A stretch of 64,000 nucleotides of DNA from Mucilaginibacter sp. PAMC 26640 (GCA_001596135.1 CP014773.1:1922001-1986000), one strand, 5' to 3'; shown: positions 55,283 through 64,000, counted from the first letter of the stretch. Notes: generated from the sequence alone by a model not told the origin. Translations and numbers: made by a program.

Positions 55283-57127
55283 ATGAACCCATTTATTCAA
55301 CTGGGAATCCGTCATGATATTGTTAATGCCATCTCTGAGTTAGGATTTGAAAATCCAACACCAATCCAGGAACAGTCAATTCCGGTATTGTTAACAGGCA
55401 GCAACGATTTTGTCGGATTAGCCCAAACAGGGACCGGTAAAACAGCTGCTTTTGGACTGCCGCTATTGGAACTGCTCGATTTCGAAGAAAATCATCCGCA
55501 GGCGCTTGTTTTATGCCCGACACGTGAGCTTTGCTTACAGATCACGAACGACATTAAGAACTACGCCAAAAAAATGAACAACGTTAATGTTGTTGCCGTT
55601 TATGGCGGTGCAAGTATTCAAGATCAGTTACGCCAGATTAAACGCGGCGTACAGATCGTTGTAGCTACACCGGGCCGTATGCTCGACATTATTAACCGTA
55701 AGGCGATAGACTTTTCGCAGGTTAAGTTTGTAGTATTGGATGAGGCTGATGAGATGCTCAACATGGGCTTTCAGGAAGACATTGACAGTATTTTATCCAC
55801 CACTCCTGACGAGAAAAAAACCTGGCTGTTTTCTGCCACTATGCCTTCTGAAGTTAGAAGGATCGCTAAAAAATACATGGATAACCCTTTTGAGTTAACC
55901 ATGGGCGAAAAAAACACAGGTAATGTGAATATCGACCACGAGTACTATGTAGTACGTGCCCGTGATAAATATGCCGCATTTAAGCGTATAGTTGATAATA
56001 ATCCGGAGATCTTCGGTATTGTATTTTGCCGTACTAAAATTGAGACTCAGGAAATTGCAGAGGCACTTATTAAAGACGGTTACAACGCCGATTCTTTACA
56101 TGGTGATCTATCTCAGCAACAACGTGATAAGGTAATGAAACGTTACCGCGAGCGCAGTCTGCAACTATTGATTGCTACAGATGTTGCCGCACGTGGGATA
56201 GATGTTAATGATGTTACACACGTTATTAACTATAGTTTACCTGATGAGATAGAAAACTACACCCACCGTAGCGGCCGTACAGCCCGTGCAGGTAAAACCG
56301 GTGTATCTATCGCTATCATCAACAGTAAAGAGCTTGGCAAAATACGCCAGATTGAGCGCACCATCGGTAAAAAGTTTGTTAAGGGTGAAATACCTACTGG
56401 CTTTGATGTTTGCGAAAAGCAATTATTTGCATTGGTGCATAAAGTACACAATGTAGAGGTTAACGAAAGCCAGATCGAGCAATACATCCCGCGTATTATG
56501 GATGAGTTTGCTGAGCTGAGCAAAGAGGATGTAATCAAACGTTTTGCATCTTTAGAATTTAACCGCTTTTTAGATTATTATAAAAATGCTCCTGACCTGA
56601 ATGCTCCGGCTGATGACAGGATGCGTGATGGTGACCGTGGCGAGCGCGGAACGCGCGATGCTACCGGTAAATCAGAATATACCCGTTTGTTTATTAATCT
56701 TGGAAGTGTAGATGAATTCAACCGTGGCGACTTGCTGGGTTACATTTGCAACAACGGAAAGATAAGCGGCCGTACAGTAGGCAAAATTGATGTTAAAGGA
56801 GTTTACTCATTCTTTGAAGTAAGCAATGCAGACGTTGAAATGGTTACTAACAATTTCAAAGGCGTTGAATTTAAAGGCCGCGAAGTAAGGATAGAAGTAT
56901 CCGGTGAAGGAACCAGCACTACCCGTAGCGGTGGCGGTGAAAGGCGCGAAGGCGGATACCAAAGGCGCGAAGGCGGTGGCGGTTATAACCGTGAAAGAAG
57001 CGGTGGTGGTGAAAGACGCGAAGGCGGATTTAACAGAGACAGGAACAAAAGCGCCGGTGGCGGTGGTTTCCGCGATTTCTCTGGTAAACCCCGCGAAGAG
57101 CGGCCAGAACGTCGTAGAAGATTCTAA
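55283..57127 (+). CDS. DEAD-box RNA helicase with DbpA-like RNA-binding domain and Arg-Gly-rich tail
   Basis: An ATP-driven RNA-unwinding enzyme of 614 residues. Motifs in order: Q motif (NPTPIQEQSIPV), AQTGTGKTA (I), PTRELCLQI (Ia), VLDEADEML (II), FSATMP (III), ATDVAARGIDV (V) and HRSGRTARAG (VI). A DbpA-type RNA-binding domain follows near 465-540 (TRLFINLGSVDEFNRGDLLGYICNNGKISGRTVGKIDVKGVYSFFEV). The last 65 residues are a glycine-, arginine- and glutamate-rich repeat. Likely ribosome assembly or cold-shock RNA handling, as in CsdA/DeaD relatives. Confidence 0.95.
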   Translation: MNPFIQLGIRHDIVNAISELGFENPTPIQEQSIPVLLTGSNDFVGLAQTGTGKTAAFGLPLLELLDFEENHPQALVLCPTRELCLQITNDIKNYAKKMNNVNVVAVYGGASIQDQLRQIKRGVQIVVATPGRMLDIINRKAIDFSQVKFVVLDEADEMLNMGFQEDIDSILSTTPDEKKTWLFSATMPSEVRRIAKKYMDNPFELTMGEKNTGNVNIDHEYYVVRARDKYAAFKRIVDNNPEIFGIVFCRTKIETQEIAEALIKDGYNADSLHGDLSQQQRDKVMKRYRERSLQLLIATDVAARGIDVNDVTHVINYSLPDEIENYTHRSGRTARAGKTGVSIAIINSKELGKIRQIERTIGKKFVKGEIPTGFDVCEKQLFALVHKVHNVEVNESQIEQYIPRIMDEFAELSKEDVIKRFASLEFNRFLDYYKNAPDLNAPADDRMRDGDRGERGTRDATGKSEYTRLFINLGSVDEFNRGDLLGYICNNGKISGRTVGKIDVKGVYSFFEVSNADVEMVTNNFKGVEFKGREVRIEVSGEGTSTTRSGGGERREGGYQRREGGGGYNRERSGGGERREGGFNRDRNKSAGGGGFRDFSGKPREERPERRRRF

Positions 57128-57205
57128 TTTGTTAATTAGTTTTCATAAAAGCTTGCGGGGGTAGTTTACCGCAGGTATAGTTTTAGTTTAGTTTTGTTTA
57201 CAAAG

Positions 57206-57237
57206 CCTCTCGTTTGCCCAGCATCCGGGAGGTTTTT
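57206..57237 (+). terminator. Rho-independent terminator
   Basis: A 7-base stem (CCTCTCG at 57206-57212 with CGGGAGG at 57226-57232, including one G-T pair), a 13-base loop and five Ts. It lies 79 bases past the helicase stop. Confidence 0.75.
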
Positions 57238-57251
57238 GTTTTAGAAAAGAT

Positions 57252-57566
57252 CTAGCGCGAAAACTCTACAGCTACAGAATCTGGAAACCCTAGGCTAAGT
57301 TGTTTATCGTCTAGTTTTTGAATTACAAATTTGGTATATGGCAAGTTACCTTCAAAGGAAGTAAATATTGTGTCGCCTTTTAAGAAGTAATCTTCCGATT
57401 CATTATCAAGCGAAAATTGCTTGCTGGTTATTTTTAGATGGGTAGAGCCATCTTTAGATTTCCAATTGCCCTGCAGCTGTTTGTTGGCCGGTTTTTGGCT
57501 ACACGCTGCCGATACTAGTATGCACGCTGCCAACAATTTAATCGATATGATTTTGTGGATATTCAT
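57252..57566 (-). CDS. Small hypothetical lipoprotein (104 aa)
   Basis: A lipoprotein signal with a clear lipobox (SAAC at Cys22). The mature 80 residues are beta-rich (LQGNWKSKDGSTHLKITSKQFSLDNES, then FVIQKLDDKQLSLGF) and recall a small lipocalin-like or copper-resistance-NlpE-like barrel, without a clear family. Function unknown. It converges with the helicase gene. Confidence 0.7.
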   Translation of the reverse strand: MNIHKIISIKLLAACILVSAACSQKPANKQLQGNWKSKDGSTHLKITSKQFSLDNESEDYFLKGDTIFTSFEGNLPYTKFVIQKLDDKQLSLGFPDSVAVEFSR

Positions 57567-57586
57567 GATGCAGGTAAGGTTTTATA

Positions 57587-57614
57587 AAAAGCACCTGTTT
57601 TATCAGGTGCTTTT
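57587..57614. terminator. Terminator between two minus-strand genes
   Basis: A perfect 11-base stem (AAAAGCACCTG, 57587-57597; CAGGTGCTTTT, 57604-57614) with a 6-base loop. On the minus strand it follows the gene that ends at 57626. Confidence 0.82.
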
Positions 57615-57625
57615 AGTTCTTTGAA

Positions 57626-57967
57626 TTAATCTACCTTAGCTTTCAGAGATGATTTTTTAACGTAAACATGATGACCTGTTTTGTTTACGTAATAGTAACG
57701 TGAGTCTTTATCGATATAAACAGTTTTTCCGCTGGCGGTAACCATATCATCATATTTCTTGTCCGCAACTGTAGAAGCACCCTTCGAGGCCAACTCGGCT
57801 GTTTTGTCGCCTACTTTAACAGCAGTTTTTTTGGTCGCTTTCCAACCTTTTTTAGCAGTGTGGCCAATTTTATCGCCTAAAGTTGTGTCCTTATGAGTTT
57901 GTGCAAAAGTTGTTGATGCTGCAAGCAAGGCTGCGGCAAACAAAGTTGATTTGAATATACGTTTCAT
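57626..57967 (-). CDS. Exported basic protein with a possible PBCV-type basic adaptor motif (113 aa)
   Basis: A signal peptide (MKRIFKSTLFAAALLAASTTFAQ), then a very Lys-rich helical middle (KIGHTAKKGWKATKKTAVKVGDKTAEL), then a C-terminal YIDKDSRYYYVNKTGHHVYVKKSSLK. That last block looks like the short beta motif of the PBCV-specific basic adaptor domain, seen in some Bacteroidota exported proteins. I am not certain. Function unknown, single gene. Confidence 0.65.
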   Translation of the reverse strand: MKRIFKSTLFAAALLAASTTFAQTHKDTTLGDKIGHTAKKGWKATKKTAVKVGDKTAELASKGASTVADKKYDDMVTASGKTVYIDKDSRYYYVNKTGHHVYVKKSSLKAKVD

Positions 57968-57996
57968 AGAGGTATTAAGTTATTTAATTTACTTAA

Positions 57997-59004
57997 CTAA
58001 CTCAATTTCTCTGCCAGTTTACGCATTTCGACAGTGGGGGAGCTTTTTTTATACAAAATAGCATATACAGCTTCGCAAATGGGCATATCTACTTTGTACT
58101 GCCTGTTAACCTGGTGTAGGCAATTTACTGCATAATATCCCTCAGCAATCATATTCATTTCCAACTGTGCCGACGTGACGGTGTAACCCTTACCTATCAT
58201 GTTGCCGAAAGTTCTGTTTCGGCTAAACTGGGAATAGGCTGTAACCAGCAAATCGCCGAGGTAAGCCGACTCTTTGATGTCGCGATCGATGGGGTGTACC
58301 TGGTCAACAAAACGCTCAAGTTCGCGAATAGCGTTTGAGATCAGCACGGCTTGAAAATTATCGCCATAACCAACCCCATGGCAAATACCACTCGCAATTG
58401 CGTAAACATTTTTAAGCACCGCGCCATACTCGGTACCGTAAATATCATCAGAAACAATTGTTTTTATATAACGGGTATTCAGCATAGAGGCAAACTCTGT
58501 TGCCAGCGCAACATCCTGTGAAGCAATAGTTAAGTAGGAGAGTTTCTCCAAAGCTACTTCTTCGGCATGGCAGGGGCCGCTGATCACCATGAAATTGCTA
58601 AATGATACGTTATACTTTTGATGCATAAATTCGCCAATGATCTGGTTTTCATCAGGAACAATGCCTTTAATAGCGGATACAATTTTTTTATCGGCCAGAT
58701 CCTCCGCGGTGATGCCGTTCAAAGCCTCTTTTAAAAAAGCAGCGGGTACGTTTAACAGAATGCAATCTGCAGCTGCAATCAATGGTTTTAATAAGGCAGA
58801 GATATTAGCGGCTGGTACTTTTATTTCAACAGAACTTAAATAGTTGGGATTATGGCCAAATTTGCTGATGTGTTCTACTGCGTGCTCATTTCGCATCCAC
58901 CAAAAGATCTCTTTATCTACGGTGTTATCGGTAAGCATTTTGACATTAGCTGTGGCCCAGCTACCGCCGCCAACTACAAGTATTTTATTTATTTGCTTAA
59001 GCAT
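57997..59004 (-). CDS. gpsA: NAD(P)H-dependent glycerol-3-phosphate dehydrogenase
   Basis: Reduces dihydroxyacetone phosphate to sn-glycerol-3-phosphate for phospholipid synthesis. It has 335 residues, the usual length. The dinucleotide motif is ILVVGGGSWATANVKML, followed by WWMRNEHAVEHI, the catalytic Lys region ISGPCHAEEVALEKLSY, and GAVLKNVYAIASGICHGVGYGDNFQAVLISNAIREL with ESAYLGDLLVTAYSQFSRNRTFG. It lies alone, 29 bases from a small exported protein gene. Confidence 0.95.
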   Translation of the reverse strand: MLKQINKILVVGGGSWATANVKMLTDNTVDKEIFWWMRNEHAVEHISKFGHNPNYLSSVEIKVPAANISALLKPLIAAADCILLNVPAAFLKEALNGITAEDLADKKIVSAIKGIVPDENQIIGEFMHQKYNVSFSNFMVISGPCHAEEVALEKLSYLTIASQDVALATEFASMLNTRYIKTIVSDDIYGTEYGAVLKNVYAIASGICHGVGYGDNFQAVLISNAIRELERFVDQVHPIDRDIKESAYLGDLLVTAYSQFSRNRTFGNMIGKGYTVTSAQLEMNMIAEGYYAVNCLHQVNRQYKVDMPICEAVYAILYKKSSPTVEMRKLAEKLS

Positions 59005-59132
59005 TAAGAGTGTAATGTGCTACAGAGCCAATTGCTAATTCTGTGTTGCAAATTACGTGAAAAAAGGTGAAAGGCTAAAGGCAAAAGGCTATTGGGTTAA
59101 AACCACGCAGCACGGGATTAAAATGCAATAGA

Positions 59133-59161
59133 AAAGGCGGAAAATATTACTTTCCGCCTTT
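59133..59161. terminator. Terminator after the efflux adaptor gene
   Basis: A perfect 11-base stem (AAAGGCGGAAA, 59133-59143; TTTCCGCCTTT, 59151-59161) with a 7-base loop. It lies 20 bases beyond the adaptor stop on the minus strand. Short Ts follow on both strands. Confidence 0.82.
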
Positions 59162-59181
59162 AAGCTTAATTTTGCTATGGT

Positions 59182-60531
59182 TTAGTCTTTCTTTTTATCT
59201 GCTGTAAACAATTTAGATTTATCCACTTTCTCTACCACCATATCATCCTTCAAGGTTTTAGAGATGGCAGCAAAAGGTGCTGATACCACTTCTTCACCGC
59301 CTTTAAGGCCGCTCAGGATTTGGATGTAGGTATCATCCTGAATGCCTGTGGTTACCTGCACTTGTTTTACTTTATTTGTGGCTTTGTTGAAAACATACAC
59401 ATATTCTTTAGCTAATGGCGTATTGGCAGTTTTCTTGTTTGCATCGGTGGCACCATTATCAACAGGTTTTGTGTCTTTCTTTTCTTCACGGGTGGTTACC
59501 GATTGAATTGGCACAGCCATAGCTTTCACATGGTTGGTTTGAATATCAACCGTAGCGGTTAAGCCAGGGCGAAATGGGGAATGGTTAGCGGCATTCTTTT
59601 TTAGTAAGTCCATGTATGATTGTGCGGTTATCCTCACTTTCACCGTAAAATTAGTTACCTGGTCTGCATTGGTACCTACTACATTGGCCGAACTACCTAT
59701 CTCTATAACCTGACCTTCGAATTTTTTGCCAAGGAAGGCGTCAACTTCAATCAAGGAATTGTTTCCAATAGCAATGCGGTTAATGTCGTTTTCGTTTACA
59801 TCAACGTTTACATCCATTTTGCTCAAATCAGATATCGTCATGATCTCGGTACCGGCAAATTGCTGAGTGCCTAGCACACGCTCGCCAATTTCTATAGATA
59901 GCTTTGACACTACGCCATCAACCGGCGCATAAATAGTTGTTTTAGCTAAGTTATCCTGCGCTTCCTTTACAGAAGCTTGAGATTGTGCCAGGCCGTAGGT
60001 AGAGCCGATAACATTTTGCTTTGAGGCCTCTAAAGTAGCCTTTGCACCTTCATAATTGGCTTTAGCCTGCTCATATTCGGCGGTGGTTAAAACTTTGTTT
60101 TTATAGAGCTCCTGGCTGCGTTTATAAATTGAAGCCTGGTTGGCAAAAGTAGCTTCGGATTGTTTCAACATTTGAGATGAGTTACCTACGCTTGCTTTTT
60201 GAGAGTTGTAGGATGCTACAGCGCGTTCGTAACCCGATTTTAGAATATCCGGGCGAATCTTACAAAGCAGCTGGCCTTTCTTAACTACATCGCCTTCTTT
60301 TATCGGTAACTCAACCACTTCACCGCTTACTTCAGGACTAATTTTTACTTCGATGTGGGGTTTGATTTTGCCGCTTGCCGACACTGTTTCATTGATATCG
60401 CGCATGTCGGCCTTTTCAACAGCCACCTGCGTTAATTGGGGTTTGCCAATAATACCGGCAGCCTTTAAAATAATCAGCAATACAATCAATGCGCCTAAGC
60501 TGATAAGGATATATTTAGTAGTCTTTCCCAT
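59182..60531 (-). CDS. Periplasmic adaptor (HlyD/MacA/RND-type) of an efflux system
   Basis: A 449-residue membrane-fusion protein that links an inner-membrane pump to TolC. N-terminal anchor helix (about 7-25), then the lipoyl-type half (VSASGKIKPHIEVKISPEVSGEVVELPIKEGDVVKKGQLLCKI), a long coiled-coil hairpin (about 90-190; SQKASVGNSSQML, AEYEQAKANYEGAKATLEASK), the second lipoyl half (TIYAPVDGVVSKLSIEIGERV), a beta-barrel part and a membrane-proximal domain (VQVTTGIQDDTYIQILSGLKGGEEVVSAP). It follows tolC by 27 bases. No pump gene follows. Confidence 0.93.
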   Translation of the reverse strand: MGKTTKYILISLGALIVLLIILKAAGIIGKPQLTQVAVEKADMRDINETVSASGKIKPHIEVKISPEVSGEVVELPIKEGDVVKKGQLLCKIRPDILKSGYERAVASYNSQKASVGNSSQMLKQSEATFANQASIYKRSQELYKNKVLTTAEYEQAKANYEGAKATLEASKQNVIGSTYGLAQSQASVKEAQDNLAKTTIYAPVDGVVSKLSIEIGERVLGTQQFAGTEIMTISDLSKMDVNVDVNENDINRIAIGNNSLIEVDAFLGKKFEGQVIEIGSSANVVGTNADQVTNFTVKVRITAQSYMDLLKKNAANHSPFRPGLTATVDIQTNHVKAMAVPIQSVTTREEKKDTKPVDNGATDANKKTANTPLAKEYVYVFNKATNKVKQVQVTTGIQDDTYIQILSGLKGGEEVVSAPFAAISKTLKDDMVVEKVDKSKLFTADKKKD

Positions 60532-60558
60532 GATTTTTGATTCAGGATTTTATGTAGT

Positions 60559-62001
60559 TTATAGTGTTATAGGATTGCCAAGATAATAATCAATTACTTT
60601 GTTTCTAAAGATTACTTCGTAGCGGGCTTGTATCAGGTCGAATTGAGATTTGTTGAGGTTGGTTAATGACGTATTGTAATCTAAAGAATTCACCAGGCCC
60701 ACGTTGTACCGTTGTTGAATAACATTGAAAGCTTCCTTATTGGCCTGGTATGTTTGCTCGGTACTTAATAGCTTTTTTTGTGCCGATTGTACATCCAAAA
60801 CCGCTTGGATAATCACTTTGCTCAAGTTATTTTTAGCCAGTTGAGTGTTCAGTTCGGCATTCTCGTAATTCAGACGTGCTTTTTTAACTGAGGTACGCGC
60901 TGTGAAACGATTAAATATCGGGATTTGAAGACTAACTCCAAAAGACTGGTTAAAGTTATCGCCAAATTGCCTAAAAAACGGGTACTTGGTAAGTATCTGG
61001 TCATACCCGGGAGTAGTTACAACCTGATTAGAGTTTTGCACAAAGCCTAAAGTATCAATCCTCCCGTTTGGTACAACCCCACTAAATAGCCTTCTTGCAT
61101 TTGAATAGTTGGACCCTGCAGAACCAAATAGCGTAACACTGGGATAGTAATTGCCCTGCGCAATTTTTATGGATTGCTTAACAGACAAGGCACGAACCTC
61201 TGCAAGCTTTACATCCGGGTTAATTTCCAAAGCTGTTTTAATAATTGTTGCACCGTCGAAACTGGTTTGTACGTTTGTAAACTTACTGATGTCGGGCTTT
61301 TCCACCGTTATTTCATCCAGCGGATTCATTTCCATGTATTGCTTTAACACCAGTACCGATAGGTCTAATTGGTTTTGGGCTGTTGTTAAATTAAGTTCTG
61401 CCGTTGATTGCTGAGCTTTAGCTTGCGACAGATCTGCAAGAGTTTGGTTGCCGGCATCATAATTTTTTTGAGCCCTGTCCAGCGCTATTTTAGCAATATC
61501 TATTTGTTGTTTAGCTGCGGTCACCAAATCCTGGTTGGTTAAAATGGTCAAATACTGAGTTACCACACTCAGCACCAAATCGTTTTTAACCTTGGCGGTG
61601 TTGCTTTTATTTACATCAACTAAAATGCGGTTTTGGATGATCTGGTTGCGCAACTGTCCTCCCTGGAACAATGTTACCTGCGCATTAACGTTTCCGCTAA
61701 CTGCAAAAATACTTTGGTTAATAAACTGGTTGGTAGACGGGTCAATATTACGACCGAAGTTATAAGACGCTTGCGGGCCGGCACTAAGGGCCGGTAATAA
61801 GTTATATTTTGATTGTTTATAGTCCTCAGTACTTAAAGCCTCGCTTATTTGGGCTTGTTTAATGGTAAGATTACGATCGAGTGTCCGGTCTACAGCCTTT
61901 TGCAGGGTAATCAATTCCTGGGCTTTTGCTGTAAAAATAGATACTGGAAGTAATAAGAGGCAAGCAATGGTTACTTTTGTGATGGGTAATTTTGGTTTCA
62001 T
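60559..62001 (-). CDS. TolC-family outer-membrane efflux protein
   Basis: A 480-residue outer-membrane channel protein (OEP family) with a signal peptide ending near AKAQ. Two repeats of long helices and strands are visible, with typical pieces LQKAVDRTLDRNLTIKQAQI, YNFGRNIDPSTNQFINQSIF, KAQQSTAELNLTTAQNQLDLSVLVL and LNKSQFDLIQARYEVIFRNKVIDYYLG. The trimer would form the exit duct for the adaptor encoded next. Confidence 0.94.
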   Translation of the reverse strand: MKPKLPITKVTIACLLLLPVSIFTAKAQELITLQKAVDRTLDRNLTIKQAQISEALSTEDYKQSKYNLLPALSAGPQASYNFGRNIDPSTNQFINQSIFAVSGNVNAQVTLFQGGQLRNQIIQNRILVDVNKSNTAKVKNDLVLSVVTQYLTILTNQDLVTAAKQQIDIAKIALDRAQKNYDAGNQTLADLSQAKAQQSTAELNLTTAQNQLDLSVLVLKQYMEMNPLDEITVEKPDISKFTNVQTSFDGATIIKTALEINPDVKLAEVRALSVKQSIKIAQGNYYPSVTLFGSAGSNYSNARRLFSGVVPNGRIDTLGFVQNSNQVVTTPGYDQILTKYPFFRQFGDNFNQSFGVSLQIPIFNRFTARTSVKKARLNYENAELNTQLAKNNLSKVIIQAVLDVQSAQKKLLSTEQTYQANKEAFNVIQQRYNVGLVNSLDYNTSLTNLNKSQFDLIQARYEVIFRNKVIDYYLGNPITL

Positions 62002-62079
62002 AATTAATATTACTGGTAAGTAACGGAATTACTTGGCAAGGTATTTTTAATTTTAATAAACAACTTAAACTTAGTTGAC

Positions 62080-62700
62080 ATGTATCTGGTAAAAAGTCCC
62101 TGGCTTCTTAAAATGCTTTATGCTAAGCTAATATGGCATGTGAAGCCGGGTAGTCGCTGTATTTTTCTGACTTTTGACGACGGCCCTATACCCATTGTTA
62201 CACCATTTGTGTTAAATATTTTAAAAGAGTACGATGCCAAAGCCACCTTCTTTTGTATTGGCGATAATATTAACAAGCACCCTGAAGTATTTAATGCAGT
62301 AGTAAATGATGGCCACGCCATAGGTAATCATACCTATAACCACTTGCGGGGCTGGGATACCGACAGCGAAATTTATTTAGAAAATTTTCTAAAATGCGAC
62401 GGTTTAACCCATAGTAAGCTCTTTCGCCCACCCTATGGCCGGATCAAGCGCAAACAGATTGACCTTTTGAAAAAAGCTAAGCCGGATCTGAAAATTATTA
62501 TGTGGGATGTACTGAGTGGAGATTTCGATATTGATCTTAAACCAGAGAAATGCCTAAAGAATGTGCTCAAACATACCGCTGACGGCTCGATCGTAGTTTT
62601 TCATGATAGCCAAAAGGCCTTCGACCGGTTAAAGTACACGTTACCGCTGGCTCTGGAACATTGGAGCAAACAGGGGTATACGTTTGGTGTACTTGCCTAA
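62080..62700 (+). CDS. NodB-type polysaccharide deacetylase
   Basis: Removes acetyl groups from an amino-sugar polymer or peptidoglycan-like substrate. It has 206 residues and all five NodB motifs: TFDDGP (FLTFDDGPIPIVT), H-T-x-x-H (GNHTYNHLRGW), RPPYG (FRPPYGRIKRKQ), the W-D-V region (IIMWDVLSGDFD) and the terminal His (VVFHDSQKAFDRL). It is near normal size for a single-domain enzyme, without a classical signal peptide. The N-terminus (MYLVKSPWLLKMLYAKLIWHV) is hydrophobic and may anchor it. Confidence 0.93.
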   Translation: MYLVKSPWLLKMLYAKLIWHVKPGSRCIFLTFDDGPIPIVTPFVLNILKEYDAKATFFCIGDNINKHPEVFNAVVNDGHAIGNHTYNHLRGWDTDSEIYLENFLKCDGLTHSKLFRPPYGRIKRKQIDLLKKAKPDLKIIMWDVLSGDFDIDLKPEKCLKNVLKHTADGSIVVFHDSQKAFDRLKYTLPLALEHWSKQGYTFGVLA

Positions 62701-62753
62701 TAGCTTTACCATTTTTTCAGGTCGGTTGACTCACTAATTTGCTATCTTTCGGC

Positions 62754-63572
62754 ATGTATATAAAACTATTTGTAAAAATCGCTTTGACGGTTTCAAGCGC
62801 GTTTTTAATGCTAGATGCTGCCGCTCAACCTTCCGACACCGCCCGTGTTGTCATCTCCCAAATAAAAATGCCGCAATTAAACCGGGAGCGTACTATCAGG
62901 GTTTTCCTGCCTGCCGGTTATGGAACAGCTAACAAGAAGTACCCGGTAATTTACATGCACGACGGGCAAAATATTTTTACTGGAAATACCAGCTTTGCAG
63001 GCAGCTGGCTGGTAGATTCAACGGTGAAAACTTTTCCGGTGAAGCAGCAAGCGATAATTGTAGGAATAGATAATGATAGCCAGTACCGGATGGCTGAATA
63101 TAGTCCGTACGATAATAAGTATGCCAGGACACAAGGTGATGCCTACGTGGAGTTTATCGTTAAAACTTTAAAACCACATATCGATAGTTTATATCGCACA
63201 AAAACAGCCGCCAGGTATACTGCAATAGCGGGCAGCTCGATGGGGGGACTGATCTCGATGTATGCTGCAGTAAAGTACCCAAAGGTGTTTGGTGTGGCCG
63301 GGGTGTTTTCACCATCGTTTTGGATAGCGCCGCAAATGTATCCCCTGGTAACCAACGCCAGTAATGGTACAAAGCAGAAGTTCTTTTTTGCCTGTGGCGA
63401 TATGGAGGGGGATAACGAGGTGGGCGATGTGCTAAAGATGGATTCTGTACTAATGGCGAAAGGGTTCAACCGCATGCAGGTACCAAATCCCCTGGTAGTT
63501 ACAGGAGCAAAGCACAATGAAAAGCAATGGCGCGGCGAGTTCCCGGTATTTTACAAATGGTTAATACAATAG
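62754..63572 (+). CDS. Secreted alpha/beta hydrolase-fold esterase (esterase D/YbbA type)
   Basis: A 272-residue protein from the ATG at 62754 (signal peptide MYIKLFVKIALTVSSAFLMLDAAAQ). An upstream TTG is less likely. The esterase pattern is complete: RTIRVFLPAGYGTANKKYPVIYMHDGQNIF, the nucleophile in IAGSSMGGLISMYAAVKYPKVFG, FFACGDMEGDNEVGD and the catalytic His in GAKHNEKQWRGEFPVFYKWL. This matches the family of feruloyl-esterase-like and siderophore-ester hydrolases (PF00756). The substrate is unknown. Confidence 0.9.
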   Translation: MYIKLFVKIALTVSSAFLMLDAAAQPSDTARVVISQIKMPQLNRERTIRVFLPAGYGTANKKYPVIYMHDGQNIFTGNTSFAGSWLVDSTVKTFPVKQQAIIVGIDNDSQYRMAEYSPYDNKYARTQGDAYVEFIVKTLKPHIDSLYRTKTAARYTAIAGSSMGGLISMYAAVKYPKVFGVAGVFSPSFWIAPQMYPLVTNASNGTKQKFFFACGDMEGDNEVGDVLKMDSVLMAKGFNRMQVPNPLVVTGAKHNEKQWRGEFPVFYKWLIQ

Positions 63573-63660
63573 GCCGAATCTTATCATCGATAGCAGCATC
63601 CGAACAAATTAGCGATATCCGTGTTTGTTAATTATCAGTCAATTATAAACACACACGGAT

Positions 63661-64000
63661 ATGAGAACAAGGATTATATACATTGCTGCTGCAAGTTTGC
63701 TATTGCTAACTGCTTGTAAAAAAAGCCCAACAACTACACCAGTTACCCCTGGCGATGCAACCTTAAAGGATGCGGTGCTCACCCAAAACCTCACGTTTCC
63801 ATGGGAGATATTATGGGGTCCTGATAACAAGCTCTGGATAACCGAGCGTGGCGGAAAAATTAGTCGCATTGACCCTGTAGATGGTTCGATAACGCCGGTT
63901 GTTACAATTAGCGAAGTGGTTTCACAGGGAGAGGGCGGTTTGCTGGGTATGGTGCTGCATCCCGATTTTGCCAACACACCCGAAGTTTTCGTGGCTTATA
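63661..64000 (+). CDS. PQQ-dependent sugar dehydrogenase-like lipoprotein (3' cut by window)
   Basis: The gene runs off the window end after 113 codons. The start gives a lipoprotein signal (MRTRIIYIAAASLLLLTAC). The first strands of a six-bladed propeller follow: LTFPWEILWGPDNKLWITERGGKISRIDP and GEGGLLGMVLHPDFANTPEVFVAY. These are the N-terminal motifs of the soluble glucose/sorbosone dehydrogenase family (PF07995). Cofactor and substrate cannot be judged from this part. Confidence 0.88.
   Translation, partial: MRTRIIYIAAASLLLLTACKKSPTTTPVTPGDATLKDAVLTQNLTFPWEILWGPDNKLWITERGGKISRIDPVDGSITPVVTISEVVSQGEGGLLGMVLHPDFANTPEVFVAY

Overview
The window looks like a chromosomal segment of a Bacteroidota bacterium of the family Sphingobacteriaceae, most likely Mucilaginibacter or a near relative. 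The evidence is the alternative complex III plus aa3 oxidase locus, several TAnnTTTG-type promoter elements with an upstream TTG or TTTG, the scarcity of strong Shine-Dalgarno sequences, a CarboxypepD_reg-type TonB receptor, GH29 and DUF1080 proteins, and many signal-peptide or lipoprotein proteins whose cleavage site reads A-Q or ends in Cys. The genus is an inference. I see no phage, integrase, transposase, CRISPR array, rRNA or secretion island.

Layout. 1-5.5 kb: the end of a probable dnaG, a YraN-type protein, glutaminyl cyclotransferase, a CPBP protease, a GlxA-type regulator, a RibD-like reductase and two tandem DUF805 proteins. 5.5-17.8 kb: pgi, prfB with its programmed +1 frameshift, an esterase, a LytTR two-component pair, a SirB1-type protein, a methyltransferase, an outer-membrane barrel and a deoxyhypusine-synthase-like protein. 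18.0-34.8 kb: one long co-directional respiratory block. It runs actABCDEF (alternative complex III), coxB and coxA, then after a hairpin ctaA, ctaB, two subunit III genes, subunit IV, a SCO protein, a DUF420 protein and a small CxxC membrane protein. Together these encode a menaquinol:cytochrome c reductase, the aa3 oxidase that it feeds, and haem A and copper assembly factors.

34.9-45.5 kb: DUF2461, OmpA-like lipoprotein, START protein, SGNH hydrolase, a large TonB-dependent receptor, then an AT-rich gap of about 900 bases and a GH29 fucosidase followed by a DUF1080 lipoprotein. 45.6-57.2 kb: tRNA-Met(CAU), a START-like protein, LptF/G permease, ribBA, a giant TamB-like protein divergent from tsaD, a small two-helix membrane protein, and a DEAD-box helicase. 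57.2-64 kb: two small exported proteins, gpsA, an efflux adaptor plus TolC pair, a NodB deacetylase, an esterase and the start of a PQQ-type sugar dehydrogenase.

Most of this is conserved core genome. I found no clear candidate for a wholly new multi-gene system. The points most worth checking are the extra N-terminal haem domain on ActA, the deoxyhypusine-synthase homologue without its catalytic lysine, the SCO protein without its copper histidine, the prfB frameshift site behind a promoter that nearly touches the start codon, the tamB frame with no plausible ATG, a dispersed C/G-rich intergenic hairpin element seen twice, and a pair of hairpins beside the tRNA that may end a small RNA.
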